In this document: positions 12,427 through 24,446 of the stretch, piece after piece
How the letters are laid out: each line of letters starts with the position of its first letter
How positions within the stretch are numbered: the stretch's first letter is position 1
Assembly: GCA_029747015.1 (NCBI GenBank)
Contig: JAKOGI010000537.1
Location: forward strand, 1-64,000
DNA length: 64,000 nucleotides
Source: Carnegiea gigantea
Lineage: Eukaryota; Streptophyta; Magnoliopsida; Caryophyllales; Cactaceae
Direction: 5' to 3'
Notes under the pieces: generated by a model
Told to the model about the DNA's origin: nothing
What the model saw: the letters and a program-made list of their open reading frames with translations, nothing else
The model's database searches: none
Made by a program: the position numbers and the translations under genes

Positions 12427-12439
12427 TGGTATCAGAGCC
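12427..12439 (+). other. Primer binding site for tRNA-Met (T3)
   Basis: TGGTATCAGAGCC, a perfect match to the usual plant initiator tRNA-Met site, four bases after the LTR end. Confidence 0.9.
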
Positions 12440-12600
12440 AGGTTTTGATTTTCCTGATGGGTTATGGAGCATGAAGCTTTGATTTAGGAGGGTGAGAAGG
12501 GTTATTAGTAAGGAATGTCGTATATTATTAGAGACTTGTGATATTAGAAATGCATGTTGCTTATCTTCTATATACCCCTCATTTGTATTTTCCTTGTTAG

Positions 12601-13276
12601 ATGGATTCCTACGCAGTCAACATGATGCCTGGCACATCTGTGGCTACCCATGTTTCACAGTTGCATGCTAGCACGCTAGCTCATGCGTACAGTCTGTGGA
12701 AACAAATTGTTGTGGTCCTTACCCCCGGTTGATATGTGGGTAGTATTCCGGCTCCGTTATCATCATTTTATGATGACGAGGAACCCAGGTTGGGACGAAC
12801 CTAGGTTTCAGGTCCACGGGGCTTAGGCAACTATCACCTCGGAGTTGATGTAACGTGAGGATGTCGAGCAGAAGGGGATTACCATGGAGACTCTTCAGCA
12901 CGTCTTTCCTTTACACCAGGCACATCCCCCGCCTGTACCACCGGCACCAGCACAGGGGCCACCATTGCCGCCCATACCGGGTACTCCATAGAAGCTTGAC
13001 AGTCTTGGGGAGGCTCATATAGTGGTTGATGTTCCCGATACACCGGCGATCGTGGTGCTTAGTTCTGACGACAAGCCTATGGAGGGTTTTGAGGACGAGG
13101 ACGATCTAGAGAAGGATCAGGAGATTGATGAGATAGTAGAGGAGCAGCAGATGGATCAGGAGGTCGAAGAGGATGTTAATGAGGTAGAGTTAGGAGTATC
13201 GGACAGCAGCTTTGACTCAGGCGAGGAGCCAGAGGATGAATCCAACCCAGATTATCATCCGTCTAGGGATCGTTAG
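12601..13276 (+). pseudogene. ORF0 of T3
   Basis: The ATG (12601) sits directly after a pyrimidine-rich stretch ending in TTAG. The N-terminus MDSYAVNMMPGTSVATHVS is well kept; the middle is frameshifted. The last 84 codons (13022-13276) are open: VVDVPDTPAIVVLSSDDKPM-type sequence, then an acidic run (DEIVEEQQMDQEVEEDVNE) and the end SFDSGEEPEDESNPDYHPS. A repeat of about 11 codons present in T4 and T5 (GEQQINQEVDE) is missing. Function unknown; no recognised domain. Confidence 0.6.
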
Positions 13277-13695
13277 GTTTTTCTTAGGTGTTGACTTGAG
13301 TAAGTTACATTTTAAGCCCCACATGTATATAGTACGGTCGGATTGGATAGTTGCATTTTGTGTAGCATATAACATTGTATATAATTAGTCAAATTCCTTC
13401 GACCATGATGACATGGTCCGTTTCTGTTTCTAGGCATGTGACGGACTTAGGGACTGGGGGCTACCTAGTGTTTTAGGCAGGAGCTGGGGCTGACCTTACT
13501 TAGCTAGATGTGTTATATTTTATTGATCATGTATATAAGCAAGCAGCTTTATATGTAAATAAGCAGTTATGAAATAATATAATGAAGCTTTGGGTTCTGC
13601 TTTAATTAATATTTAAGCCATATTAAATGTATTTGTTTGGTATACTTATCTTATTTGTTTGGGTATTCTCGTGATCAATTTGTTTCGTTTAATGT
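13277..13695 (+). other. Spacer between ORF0 and gag of T3
   Basis: About 420 bases with no reading frame. It has the same layout as in the other units, including a pyrimidine-rich run and CAG just around the gag start. Confidence 0.6.
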
Positions 13696-15072
13696 ATGAT
13701 CAGAGTATTTGAATCAGTGCAAAATAATGCAGAGATTCATATAGAGGATAACTTGAATCATGGCCAGGGATCGGGTGAACAAGCTTCACATCATGTGCCA
13801 CCAAATTTTGCCCAAATGCCACCAATTCCCCTGAGTTTGCTAACACTGGGGACCCGAACTATTGGCCGGCCTTAGTAGCTGAACTGATGAAGCGGATTGC
13901 CCAAGTACCTAGTGAAACCTCTCCTAAAGATGATAAGTTAGCAGATAGGGTAGCACGCTGTAACCCTAAAATATATGATGAAAATTTTGATCCAGTAGTA
14001 TTGGAGGAATGGGTAAGGAGAATGGAGAAAATCTTTGCAGTGCTAGAAGTTTCAGAAGAAAAGAAAGTAACTATTAAGACATATTATTTTTCTGGTGAAG
14101 CTGATATTTGGCGGAACACTATTAAGGCACGCTTGTCGGGACTGAATTCACCTGAAGTAAATTTCTGGATGAGTTGAGGGCAAAATTTAGCCTAGTCGTG
14201 GTCCAAAGACAAAAGGAGAAAAAGTTTATGGCGCTAAAGATGAGTGGCAACATGATTGTGATGTAGTATGCCGGTAAGTTCACAGAATTACCCAGATTTG
14301 TCCCTGAATTTGTGTCATCGAAAAGGTTGAAGATGAGAGGGTTTGAAGAGGATTTGGCCTTCTACATTCGAAATCAGTTAGCTGGGCAATCAATCTTGAC
14401 TTACAAAGAGCTATATGAGCGAGCCGCTGAGGTGGAGCAAGTGAAGACAGAGTTGAGGGCCTTGAACCTGATTGACTAAAAGTGAAAAGGGTTTGCGCGA
14501 GGAACTCCGAGTGAGAGTGTGAACCAAAAGAAACATTTTCCCGCTCATCCCAAGAGCCATCCTACAGGCTCAGCAGAGCTCTGTGGGAAATGCAGAAGAA
14601 CAACTCACACCACCCCTGAATGCCGAGTGGGAACCAACAAGTGCATGTCGTGGGGAGGCCTTGAACACCTTATTGTTGCATGCCCCCGAAAGTGGAAGAC
14701 TGTAGATAGGGGTGCAGCAAAACCCTTGGCCCCACCTCACCAAGGGGCCCTACCACCAAGGGCTGCAGCAGTAGGACGGGTGTATGTAATGAGTAAGAAG
14801 GAAGCTGCCACCTTGGGTACGGTAGTCACTGGAACTCTCTTTTTAAATTCGAAGCCATTTTGTGTATTATTTGATTCGGGTGCTACTCATTTATTTATAT
14901 CCACCCGATCTGCCACGCAATTAAACATGGGGGGTAGGAGGACGGAAATGAATTATAGGATCAAGCTACCCAATAATTCTGTGATTGAGTGTCTCATCTC
15001 CTATAAACTTGTTCCCATTTCCATTGGGGAAACCACCTTCCCTGTGGATTTGATTTAATTTTATTTGTCTGA
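13696..15072 (+). pseudogene. gag and protease of T3, cut at the protease
   Basis: The start ATGATCAG (13696) is shared with T4-T6. One base is lost in AATTCCCCTGAG (about 13827), shifting the frame; T4 has the same loss. The Gag capsid region is at 13887-14177 (KIYDENFDPVVLEEWVRRME). Zinc knuckles at 14580-14690: the second reads CMSWGGLEHLIVACP, so one Cys of the CCHC set is lost, also shared with T4. Protease has an intact LFDSGATHLFIST at about 14868-14905. Sequence stops at 15072 and continues as LTR. Confidence 0.85.
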
Positions 15073-15993
15073 AAATGAATACATTTGCTAACTATATGTT
15101 CCTATAGTGAAAATTTTGTACATAATTAGGCCCTAATCTATCATTTCCTCCCCTTTTGTGCGCAATCATGCTCAGTGACATTTCATTAAAAGTCCGAGGT
15201 ACGTTCATTGTCGGTATCTTTAGAAATCAGCACATATTTATCAAAATTATAATGTTTTGGTAAGTACGTTAATGAATCAGTTTAATAAGTGACTTATCAC
15301 ATAATTAGTGACCCCATCAGTTATTGCTTACAGGGCATTGCCCTTCAGTTACCTGCATGGCTTCAGGCTAGATCCCCCGATCGGCTTGGCAGGTGGACAT
15401 CTATCTTTAGATTGTAACAGTCACTTGGGGCTCACTGTCAGATAATAACTAACAATGTAGTTTTACATTCATCTCATTCCCTATTTTTAATTAAAATGAA
15501 TTGCAATGGGGACTCAACCAGTGTTTTCGTATGCAGTTAACAATACAGAAATGCATGTACTGAGCTTTATCTCATAGTTCAAAATCTTTTCATGTTTTGT
15601 TTTAGGGAAATGCTCTGTGGATCGCCCTCCGGCTGGCAGGCCGACTGGAGAAGATAAGTGAGTGGGAATGTCTAAAAGGAATAGTGGTGTTTTTGTGCTG
15701 AAATGTTTTAAGCACCGTACTGTGAGATATTTTGATGTTAGAACTATATACTCTGCTAAAAGTTACTATGTTTTGATGTAAACTACGAGATCGTTAATTA
15801 CTATCGATGTTAGATTGATTGTTTGCCTTTACAAATGTTGTGTGCTGGTAACGATGTTAAGCTTTGTTATGTTTAATTATTCTTAAGTCAAGCCTTGTCC
15901 TTTTTGGATGGCGGTAACGCCCCAATCATTTGGGATATCATTACTAATTGATAAGAACACAAACAGTGAATTATGTACATTTGGAGTGTTACA
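15072..15993 (+). repeat. A2 LTR fragment (right-hand 0.9 kb), 5' LTR of T4
   Basis: From AAAATGAATACATTTGC onward this equals the last 0.9 kb of the other A2 LTRs (compare 11500-12422 and 38388-39320) and ends GGAGTGTTACA before a primer binding site. It is joined to T3 protease sequence through the shared bases TCTGA (15068-15072). Confidence 0.9.
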
Positions 15994-15997
15994 GATT

Positions 15998-16010
15998 TGG
16001 TATCAGAACC
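15998..16010 (+). other. Primer binding site for tRNA-Met (T4)
   Basis: TGGTATCAGAACC, one mismatch to the usual site, five bases after the LTR fragment. Confidence 0.85.
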
Positions 16011-16171
16011 AGGTTTTGATTTTCCTGATGGGAGACAAAGTATGGAGCTTAGAGTTAGGAGGGTGAGAAGGGTTATTAGTGAGGAATATCGCGTACTATT
16101 AGGGACTTGTGATATTAGAAATGCACGTTGCTTATCTTCTATATATCCCTCATTTGTATTTTCCTTGCTAG

Positions 16172-16901
16172 ATGGATCCCTACGCAGTCAACATGATGCC
16201 TGGTACATCTGTGGCCGCTCATATTTCACCGTTGCACGATAGCATGATAGCTCATACGTAGGACCCTTTCTCTAAGCTTCACAACATCACAGTCCGTGCA
16301 AACAGATTGTTATGGTCCTTACCCACGGTTTATCCATGGGTAGAGTTCAGGCTCTGTTATCATCATTTCATGATGACAGGAAACCCAGATTGGGACGGAT
16401 CTAGGTTTTAGGTCCATGGGGTTTGGGCGACTATCACCTCAGAGTTGATGTTGCATGAGGATTTCGGGCAGAGGGGGATTACCATGGAGACTCTTCAGCA
16501 CGACTTTCCTTTGCACCAGTCACACTCCCCCCTGTACTACCCGCACCAGCACAGGGACTGCCATCGCCGCCCGTACCGAGTACTCCATAGATGCCTAATA
16601 GTCATGGGGAGGCTCATATGCTGGTTGATCTCCCTGATAGATCAGAGATTATGGTGCTTACTTTTGATGACGAACCCATGGATGGTTTTGAGGATGAGGA
16701 CGATCCAGAGGAGGATCAGCAGATTGATGAGATAGTAGAGGAGTAGCAGATGGATTAGGAGGCCGAAGAGGATAGGGGAGAGTAGCAGATCAATCAGGAG
16801 GTTGACGAGGTAGAGTTAGGAGTATCGAACAGTAGCTTTGACTCAAGCGAAGAGCCGGAGGATGAGTCTGACCCAGATTATCATCTGTCTAGGATCGTTA
16901 G
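16172..16901 (+). pseudogene. ORF0 of T4
   Basis: The ATG follows CCTTGCTAG. In frame: MDPYAVNMMPGTSVAAHIS, then a TAG at codon 30, then PWVEFRLCYHHFMMTGNP, a second TAG, and SELMLHEDFGQRGITMETL. A frameshift near 16560 and further stops separate the acidic C-terminal part, which ends ESDPDYHLS-R before the TAG at 16899-16901. The same layout as in T5 and T6; unknown function. Confidence 0.6.
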
Positions 16902-17312
16902 GTTTTTTTTTTTAGGTGTTGACTTGAGTAGGTTACATTTTGAGCCACACATAATATGGTCGATTGGACAGTCGCATTTTCTGTACCATATGGCATTGTA
17001 TATCATTAGTCAAATCCTTCCGACTGTGGTCCGTTTCTTTTTTTGGCCGTGTGATGGACTTAGGGACTGGGGGCTAGTTAGTGTTTTAGATAGGAGCCAG
17101 GGCTGATCTTACCTAGTTAGCTAGATGTGTTATATTTTGTTGATCATGTATATAAGTAGGCAGCTATATATGTAAATCAGTAGTTATAAAATAATATAAT
17201 GAAGCTTTGGGTTCTGCTTTAACTAATATTTGAGCCATATTAAATGTGTTTATTGGGTATGCTTATCTTAGATGTTTGGATATTCCAGTGATTGAATTGT
17301 TTTGTTTAATGT
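16902..17312 (+). other. Spacer between ORF0 and gag of T4
   Basis: About 410 bases of the family's standard spacer, beginning with a T run. No reading frame with family features. Confidence 0.6.
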
Positions 17313-18330
17313 ATGATCAGACTGTCTAAATCAGTGCAAAATAATGCAGAGATTCATATAGAGGATAACTTAGATCATGGCCAGGGATCATATGAATAAG
17401 CCTCATGTTATGTGCCACCAAATTTTGCCCAAATGCCACCAATTCCCCTGAGCTTGCTAACATTGGGGACTCGAACTACTGGCTGGCCTTAGTAGCAGAA
17501 CTGATGAAGTGGATTGCTGAGGTACCTAGTGAAACCCCTCCTAAAGACGATAAGTTAGCAGACAGGATAGCACGTCATAACTCTAAAGTGTATAATGGAA
17601 ATTATGATTTCGTAGTATTGGAGAAATGTGTAAGAGAAATGGAGAAAATCTTTGCAGTAGTAGAAGTTCCAGAAGAAAAGAAAGTAAACATTGAGATGTA
17701 TTGTTTTTTGGTGAAGCTGATATTTGGTGGAACAGTGTTAAGGGCAGGCTCGTAGGGACTAAATGAACCTAGAGTAAATTTCTGAATGAGTTAAGGGCAA
17801 AATTTTACCTAGTTGTGGTCCAAAGGCAAAAAGAAAAAGAGTTTATAGGGCTGAAGATGAGTGACAACATGGCTGTGATGCAGTATGCTAGTAAGTTCAC
17901 AGAATTATCCAGGTTTGTCCCTGAATTTGTATCATCTGAAAGGTTGAAGATGAGAAGGTTTAAAGAGGGTTTGGCCTTCTACATTCGAAGTTAGTTAGTC
18001 GGGCAACCAATCTTGACTTACCAAGAGCTATATGAGCGAACCGCTGAGGTGAAGCGAGTGAAGATAGAGTTGAGGGCCTAAACCCGATCAACTAAAAGAG
18101 AAAAGGGTTTGACTGAGGAACTCTGAGTCAGTGTGTAAACCAGAGGAAACCTTTTCCCGCTCCTCCCAAGAGTCGTCCTGTAGGTTCAGCAGAGCCCCGT
18201 GAGAAATGCAGAAGAACAAATCACACCACCCCTGAATGCCGAGTGGGAACCAACAAGTGCATGTCGTGGGGAGGCCCTGAACACCTTATTGTTGCATGCC
18301 CCTGAAAGTGGAAGACTGCAGATAAGGGTG
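17313..18330 (+). pseudogene. gag of T4
   Basis: ATGATCAG start at 17313. It has the same one-base loss in AATTCCCCTGAG as T3 (about 17445). Capsid at 17540-17720 (KVYNGNYDFVVLEKCVREME), then frameshifts. Residues LSRFVPEFVSSERLKMRRF at about 17905-17960 are conserved with T3, T5 and T6. The zinc-knuckle region at 18200-18310 carries the same defective CMSWGGPEHLIVACP as T3. Not translatable as one protein. Confidence 0.8.
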
Positions 18331-20340
18331 CAGCAAAACCATTGGCCCCACCTCACCAAGAGGCCCCACCGCCAAGGCCTGCAGCAGTAGGATGGGTGTA
18401 TGTAATGAGCAAAAAGGAAGCTACCACCTTGGGTACGGTAGTCACTGGAGCTCTCTTTTTAAATTTAAAGCCATTTTGTGTATTATTTGATTCGGGTGCT
18501 ACTCATTTATTTATATCTACACGATCTGCCATATAATTAAACCTGGAGGGTAGGAAGACGGAAACGAATTATAGGATCAAGCTACGCAATGATTCTGTGA
18601 TCGAATGCCCCATCTCGTATAAACTCATTCCCATTTCGGTTGGTGGAACCACATTTCCTATGGATTTGATTCAATTTGATTTGTCTGATTTTGATATCAT
18701 TTTGGGAATGAATCACTTATGAAGCTAAGATTCACTGTGAAGATCTAAAGATTATTTTAAAGGATGAAAAAGGGAGAGAAGTATGCTTTTATGAGCAGAG
18801 AGAGAAAAAATCTTGTCCCTTGATTTCTGCTATGAAAGCAAGTAGGAAGTATTCCTGTAGTTTATGAATTTGGAGAAGTTTTCCCTGAAGAGTTACCAGG
18901 ACTACCCCCGTAGGGGAAAATTGATTTTGGAATTGAATTAATCCCTGGTGCCCAACTTATCCCCAAAGCCCCATATCGTATGGCCTCAAATGAGCTTAAA
19001 GAGCTGAAGATTCAGTTAGATGAGTTGTAATAAAAGGAATTTATCAGACCAAGTGTGTTACCATGGCGTGCTCCAGTGTTGTTCATAAAGAAAAGGATGG
19101 AACCTTAAGGCTATGTATTGACTACAGGGAGTTGAACAAGATCACCATCAAAAACAAGTACCCTTTGTCATGAATAGATGACTTGTTTGACCAACTACAA
19201 GGAGCAGGAGTCTTCTCTAAGATTGATTTGAGGTCAGGGTACCATTAACTTAGGATTAAACCTGAAGACATCTCTAAGATTGCGTTTAGGACTAGGTATG
19301 ATCACTATGCATTTGCAGTGATGCCATTTGGCCTCACCAATACCCCCACCGCTTTCACGAATCTTATGAATAGGGTCTTCAGAACCTATCCAGATAAGTT
19401 TGTAGTGGTGTTCATAGATGACATCCTTATCTACTCTAAAGACAGGGAGAAACACGCTGATCATTTGAGGATGGTGTTACAAACCCTGAGGGGGCATCAA
19501 CCTTATGGCAAATTAAAGAAGTGTGAATTTTGGTTGGAAGAAGTGGTATTCTGGGGGCATGTCATTACAAAAGAAAGAATTAAAGTTGACCCCCAGAAGG
19601 TGAAGGCAATCACGGGATGGTCAAGGCCGAGATTAGAAGCTTCTTGGATTTAGCGGGCTATTATCGAAGGTTTGTTAAGGATTTTCGGAAATAGCTCCAC
19701 CCCTGACCAATCTGTTGAAGAAAGTGAATAAATTTAAGTTGACAGAGAAGTGTGAAAGAGCTTTTCAAGAGCTAGGGTAGCGATTAACTACCACCCTAAT
19801 CCTAATGCTACCAGTGGAAGGTAAGGAGCATGCTATCCATAGTGATGCTTCAAAGAACGGATTAAGGGGTGTTCTGATGCAGAAAGATAAAGTAGTAGCT
19901 TATGCCTCTCGACAGCTCAAACCTTATGAGAAAAATTCCCCAATGCATGACCTGGAGTTAGCAGCTGTGGTCTTCGCTTTAAAAAGTTGGAGACATTACT
20001 TATATGGGGTACCATGCAAGATCCATACTGACCATTAAGGTCTGAAGTACATCTTCACCCAGAAGGAGCTCAATTTGAGATGGTGTTGGCTTGAGTTACT
20101 TAAAGACTATGATTTGCAGATTCAATATCATCTAGGAAAAGCAAATATTGTAGCAGATGCCCTGAATAGGAAAGCGCAACATAGCTCAAACACTGTGGTG
20201 ATTACTCTGTTGAGTCTCATGAGAGAGTTTGAGAACATGGGAATTCAGTTAGTGTCCTATAGGCAAGCAAACATCCAATTATCAGCACTTACTTTACAGC
20301 TTTCCATAGTGGAGAAAATTCCAGTGAACTAGGAAAGTGA
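18331..20340 (+). pseudogene. pol of T4: protease, RT, RNase H
   Basis: Protease LFDSGATHLFIST at about 18486-18525 is intact. RT runs about 18890-19680: [20 protein letters not shown], then the catalytic box [15 protein letters not shown] at about 19402-19447 with both Asp present, then [17 protein letters not shown]. RNase H at 19805-20190 keeps [15 protein letters not shown], a TDH before a stop, and VADALNRK, that is, all four expected acidic positions. Frameshifts and stops (for example 19022, 19160, 19640, 20036) break the frame, and about 60 bases after the protease are deleted near 18719. Confidence 0.85.
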
Positions 20341-21758
20341 TCCTGAACTCCAAACAATAAAGCAAAATTTAGAGAAAGGAAAATCTCCTGGGTTTGTAGT
20401 GTATGAGGATGGGGCCCAGCGATTCCAGAATCGCTTATGTGTACCCAAAAAAATAAGGAATTGAGGAAATAGATCCTAGAGGAGGCTCACAGTACTCACT
20501 ACCCGGTGCATCCAGGAGGCACCAAGATGTACAGAGAGTTAAGGCAATACTTCTAGTGGAATAATATGAAAAAGGAGGTTGCAGAATATGTAGACAAGTG
20601 TTTAACATGCTAGAAGGTTAAAGCAGAGCATTAACGTCCCATAGCTGAACTGTGACCCTGAGAGATTCCTATTTGGAAGTGAGATTCGATCTCTATGGAC
20701 TTCGTTATGGCTTTACCCCTTTCTGCCTCGCAAAGGAATGCTATCTAGGTTATAGTTGATCAACTTACCAAGTCGGCCTATTTCCTGCCAATTAGGGATA
20801 CTTGGGGAGTTGAAAAACTAGCTCAACTGTATGTTAAAGAGATAGTTTGCCAGCACGGGATTCCCTTGGACATAGTATCAGACAGGGATCAAAGATGCCA
20901 AGCCCGGTTTTGGCAAGTACTTCAAAAAGCCTTTAGGATCAAATTGAAATTTAGTAGCTCCTATCACCCTAAGACAGATGGGCAAACTGAAAGAGTGAAT
21001 CAAATTCTAGAGGATATGTTAAGAGCATGTGCATTGGAGTCCAAGGGAAGTGGAAAGATGATTTACCATCAGTGGAGTTCTCCTATGACAACAGCTACCA
21101 TTTCACTATCAAAATGGCCTCGTTTTAGGCTTTATATGGGTGAAAATATAGAACCCACTGTGCTAGAGTGATTTGGACGAGGCATTGATCATAGGTCCCA
21201 AAATGATCCAGGAAACTACTGAAACAGTAAGAAAAATTGACGAGCGTATTAGGATTGCCCAGAGTTGGCAAAAGTGTTATGTGGACATAAGAAGAAGGCC
21301 TTTGGAGTTTCAAGTAGGTGATAAAGTTATTCTGAAAGTTTCACCAACCAGAGGTGTCAAGAGGTTCGGAGTACGAGGCAAATTGAGTCCAAGATATATT
21401 GGACCTTATGAAATATTAAAAAGTTAAATCCTGTAGCATATCGGTTGAATTTGCCAGTAGAACTAGAACACGTGCATAACGTATTTCTCATCTCTCAGCT
21501 CAGGAAGTATATCCTAGATCCGAACCACTCTATTGTATCTGAACCTATTGAAATCACTGAGGATCTAGTATATGAGGGGCATCCAATCAAAATACTAGAT
21601 AACAGAATTAAGCAGCTGCGCAATAAGCAGATACCTTTAGTAAAGGTGCTTCAGACAAACCATACCTCCCAAGAAGCCACTTGGGAGACCGAAGAAGAAA
21701 TGAAAGCCACTTGCATGACATGATAAAGTTCATAAGTTTTGAGGATCAAACTCTTTAA
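20341..21758 (+). pseudogene. pol of T4: integrase and chromodomain
   Basis: The N-terminal HHCC zinc part is at about 20480-20615 (THYPVHPGGTKMYRELRQY, KCLTC). The DDE core has SMDFVMALP (first Asp, about 20695), DIVSDRDQR (second, about 20870) and DGQTERVNQILEDML (Glu, about 20980). C-terminal domain: LEFQVGDKVILKVSPTRG and LSPRYIGPYEI. The chromodomain at 21545-21715 is KILDNRIKQLRNKQIPLVK and EATWETEEEMKAT. About 20 codons (YPHLF part) are missing before the stop at 21756-21758. Several stops; inactive. Confidence 0.85.
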
Positions 21759-21768
21759 GAGGGAAGGC
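21759..21768 (+). other. Polypurine tract of T4
   Basis: The purine run GAGGGAAGG immediately before the LTR; equivalent tracts precede the LTRs at 9926, 28765 and 45237. Confidence 0.7.
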
Positions 21769-24279
21769 TTTAAGAGCCCAATCCTAAATTATGTTTATTT
21801 ATTTAACTACCTCATGTTAATGATTTTATCATATTTATTTATCGTATTTCATCATTTCAGCGAAAAAAAAAAATTAATTTCATTTGGGCCCTCACTTGGC
21901 AATTCGGGTTTCATATATTTATTTAATTATTAACTAAAACTTTGGAGGAATTGATAGTATGCCCTAAGAAGTTTAAACTAAGTAATTTATTCTGGTTTTT
22001 GTAACATTACAAAAATTTAATTTTGAGTTACGCAAAAACATTATCGTTACGAAGCGTTTTATTCCCGAACCCAACTTATTCCGTCCCAATATGAAGCCCA
22101 ACAAGTTCGCATATTAACCTAGCTAATTACCATGAGTTAAGCTGAACCATGGTTAGACATTTTTGAAGATAAAAACTCAGCCAAGCATGTGGATTAGTTA
22201 AAAAAAAATACAACTAAGACACAAACCTCATCTCTCTCCCTCCCCTTTCTAACCCCATGGCTAGCCCAGCTATAGCCACTGTTCTGGTGTTTTTCGGTAA
22301 GTTTCCAGCCAGCCTTGGTTGTTTCCGACTCCTCCTGACACCCTAGTATCACTAGCTACCATCCTGCATCCTCAAAACCACCAAACATCACCTCCATCTC
22401 TACTTTTTTCCAAGTTCGAAGTGAGTAACCCTAAGGTTGTTTTCTTTGGATTTTTTGATTTTGATTCTTGTTTATGTTGATTTCAGTTTTGATCATGTTT
22501 TTTTGGATGGAAACAAGAGTTATTTTGATGTTTTTAATTGTTGATTGAGTTTGGATCATGCTAGGGTTTAGGGTTATTCTTGAGCATGCAAGCCTACGGT
22601 TGGAAGTATATGTTTCTTGGATTGTTTGTATTTGATTTAGTAGCTTGAATCTCTGATAATATTTATGAGGGTGCTTTAGTGATCTTGGATAAGATAAAGA
22701 GGAAGTAAGTTGTCCAAAAGATAGGGTTTTAATGATTATGCAAGCTTTAGCTTTCCTTTAATAGCAAGCATGTTATTTGCGTATATTTGATTGAGAAATA
22801 GATCTTTGATGTACATGATTATGAAGTGAAATTAAGTGTGATGGCTTTGTATGGTGATGGAAAGGACTAAAACATTGTCACATGATTTCAAGGAGTGATT
22901 TTAGATAAGGATTTGTGTGAAATGAGAGAAGAAAGAAATGACAGTGAGAGCTGGAAAATGACAGAAAATAGGGCAAGATTTGTTAATAAACTGGCACTGA
23001 TCAGACCTACCACAAATAATGATTTTGGGTGGGCAGATAGATCAGTGAGTTAGCTTTCAAATGGCTTTCGAATCGCCTTAATCCAAGGTCTGTGGAAGAA
23101 GTTATGGATGTTTTACTCGAACTGCGCAGGTTATACCAAAACTGGCACACTTGTGTTCTAGCCCCATTTTGGGAACTCTATTGTGGGAATCATGTTTCGT
23201 GCTATAGTTGAAAGTTTTTTGGACTTCTTAACTTTCTATATTGGGGAATTATGTCTTAAATGGAGATCAGTAGATTAGCTTACAAGTCATTTACATTAAC
23301 CCCATTCACACCCTTACTTTTCTTTCACTAAAGTATTAACTACAAAAATAAATACATTTCCTAACTATATGTTCCTATAACGATATTTTTGTACATAGTC
23401 AAAGCCTAATCTACCATTTCTTCCCCTTTTGTGCATAATCATGCTTAGTGACATTTCATTAAAAGTCCTAGGTACGTTCATTGTCTGTATCTTTATAAAT
23501 CAGCACGTATTCATCAAAATTATATTGTTTTGGTAAGTACATCAATGAATCAATTTAATAAGTGATTTATCACATAATTAGTGACCCCATCAGTTATAGC
23601 TTATAGGGCATTGCTCTTTAGTTACCTATGTGGCTTTGGACTAGGTCCCCCGATCGACTTGGCAGGCGTACACCTATCTTTAGATCGTAACAGTTACTTG
23701 GGGTTCACTGTCAGATAATAACTGACAATGTAGCTTTACATTCATCCCATTCTCTGTTTTTAATTAAAATAAACTGCAATGCAGGCCCAGCCAGTTTTTC
23801 AGTATGCAGTTAACAATACAAAAATGCATGTGCTGATCTTCGATTCACAGTTCAAAATGTTTTTATGTTTTGTTTTAGGGAAATGCTCAGTGGATCACCC
23901 TTCGGCTGGTAGGCCGACTGGATAAGATAAGTAAGCAGGAATGTCTAAAAGGAATAGTGGTGTTTTAGTGCTGAAATGTTTTGAGCACCGAATTGTGAGA
24001 TATTTTGATGTTAGAACTATATACTCTGCTAAAAGTTACTATGTTTTGATGTAAACTATGAGATCGTTAGTTATTGTTGAAGTTGGATTGATAGTTTGCC
24101 TTTACAAATGTCGTGTGGTGGTAACGATGTGCAGCTTGGTTATGTTTAATTATTTTTAAGTCAAGTCTTATCCTTTTTGGACGGCGGTAACGCCCCGATC
24201 ATTTGGGATGTCACTACTAATTGATGATGTTAATTAATAAGAACACAAACAGTGAATTATGTACATTTGAGGTGTTACA
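21769..24279 (+). repeat. A2 LTR shared by T4 (3') and T5 (5')
   Basis: It starts TTTAAGAGCCCAATCC and ends GAGGTGTTACA. Length about 2511. Splice-donor-like GTGAGTAACC at 22421 after the CT-rich leader. The ATGGCTAGCCC at about 22257 would open a 28-codon reading frame within the leader; in two other LTRs this ATG is ACG, so it is not conserved. Confidence 0.85.
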
Positions 24280-24283
24280 TATT

Positions 24284-24296
24284 TGGTATCAGAGCC
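24284..24296 (+). other. Primer binding site for tRNA-Met (T5)
   Basis: TGGTATCAGAGCC, perfect, four bases after the LTR end. Confidence 0.9.
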
Positions 24297-24446
24297 AGGT
24301 TTTGATTTTCCTGATGGGATACCGAGCATGGAGCTTAGAGGTTGAGAAGGGTTATTGGTAAGGAATATCGTATACTATTAGAGACTTGTAATATTAGAAA
24401 TGCATGTTGCTCATTTCTATATACCGCTCATTTGCATTTTCCTTGC

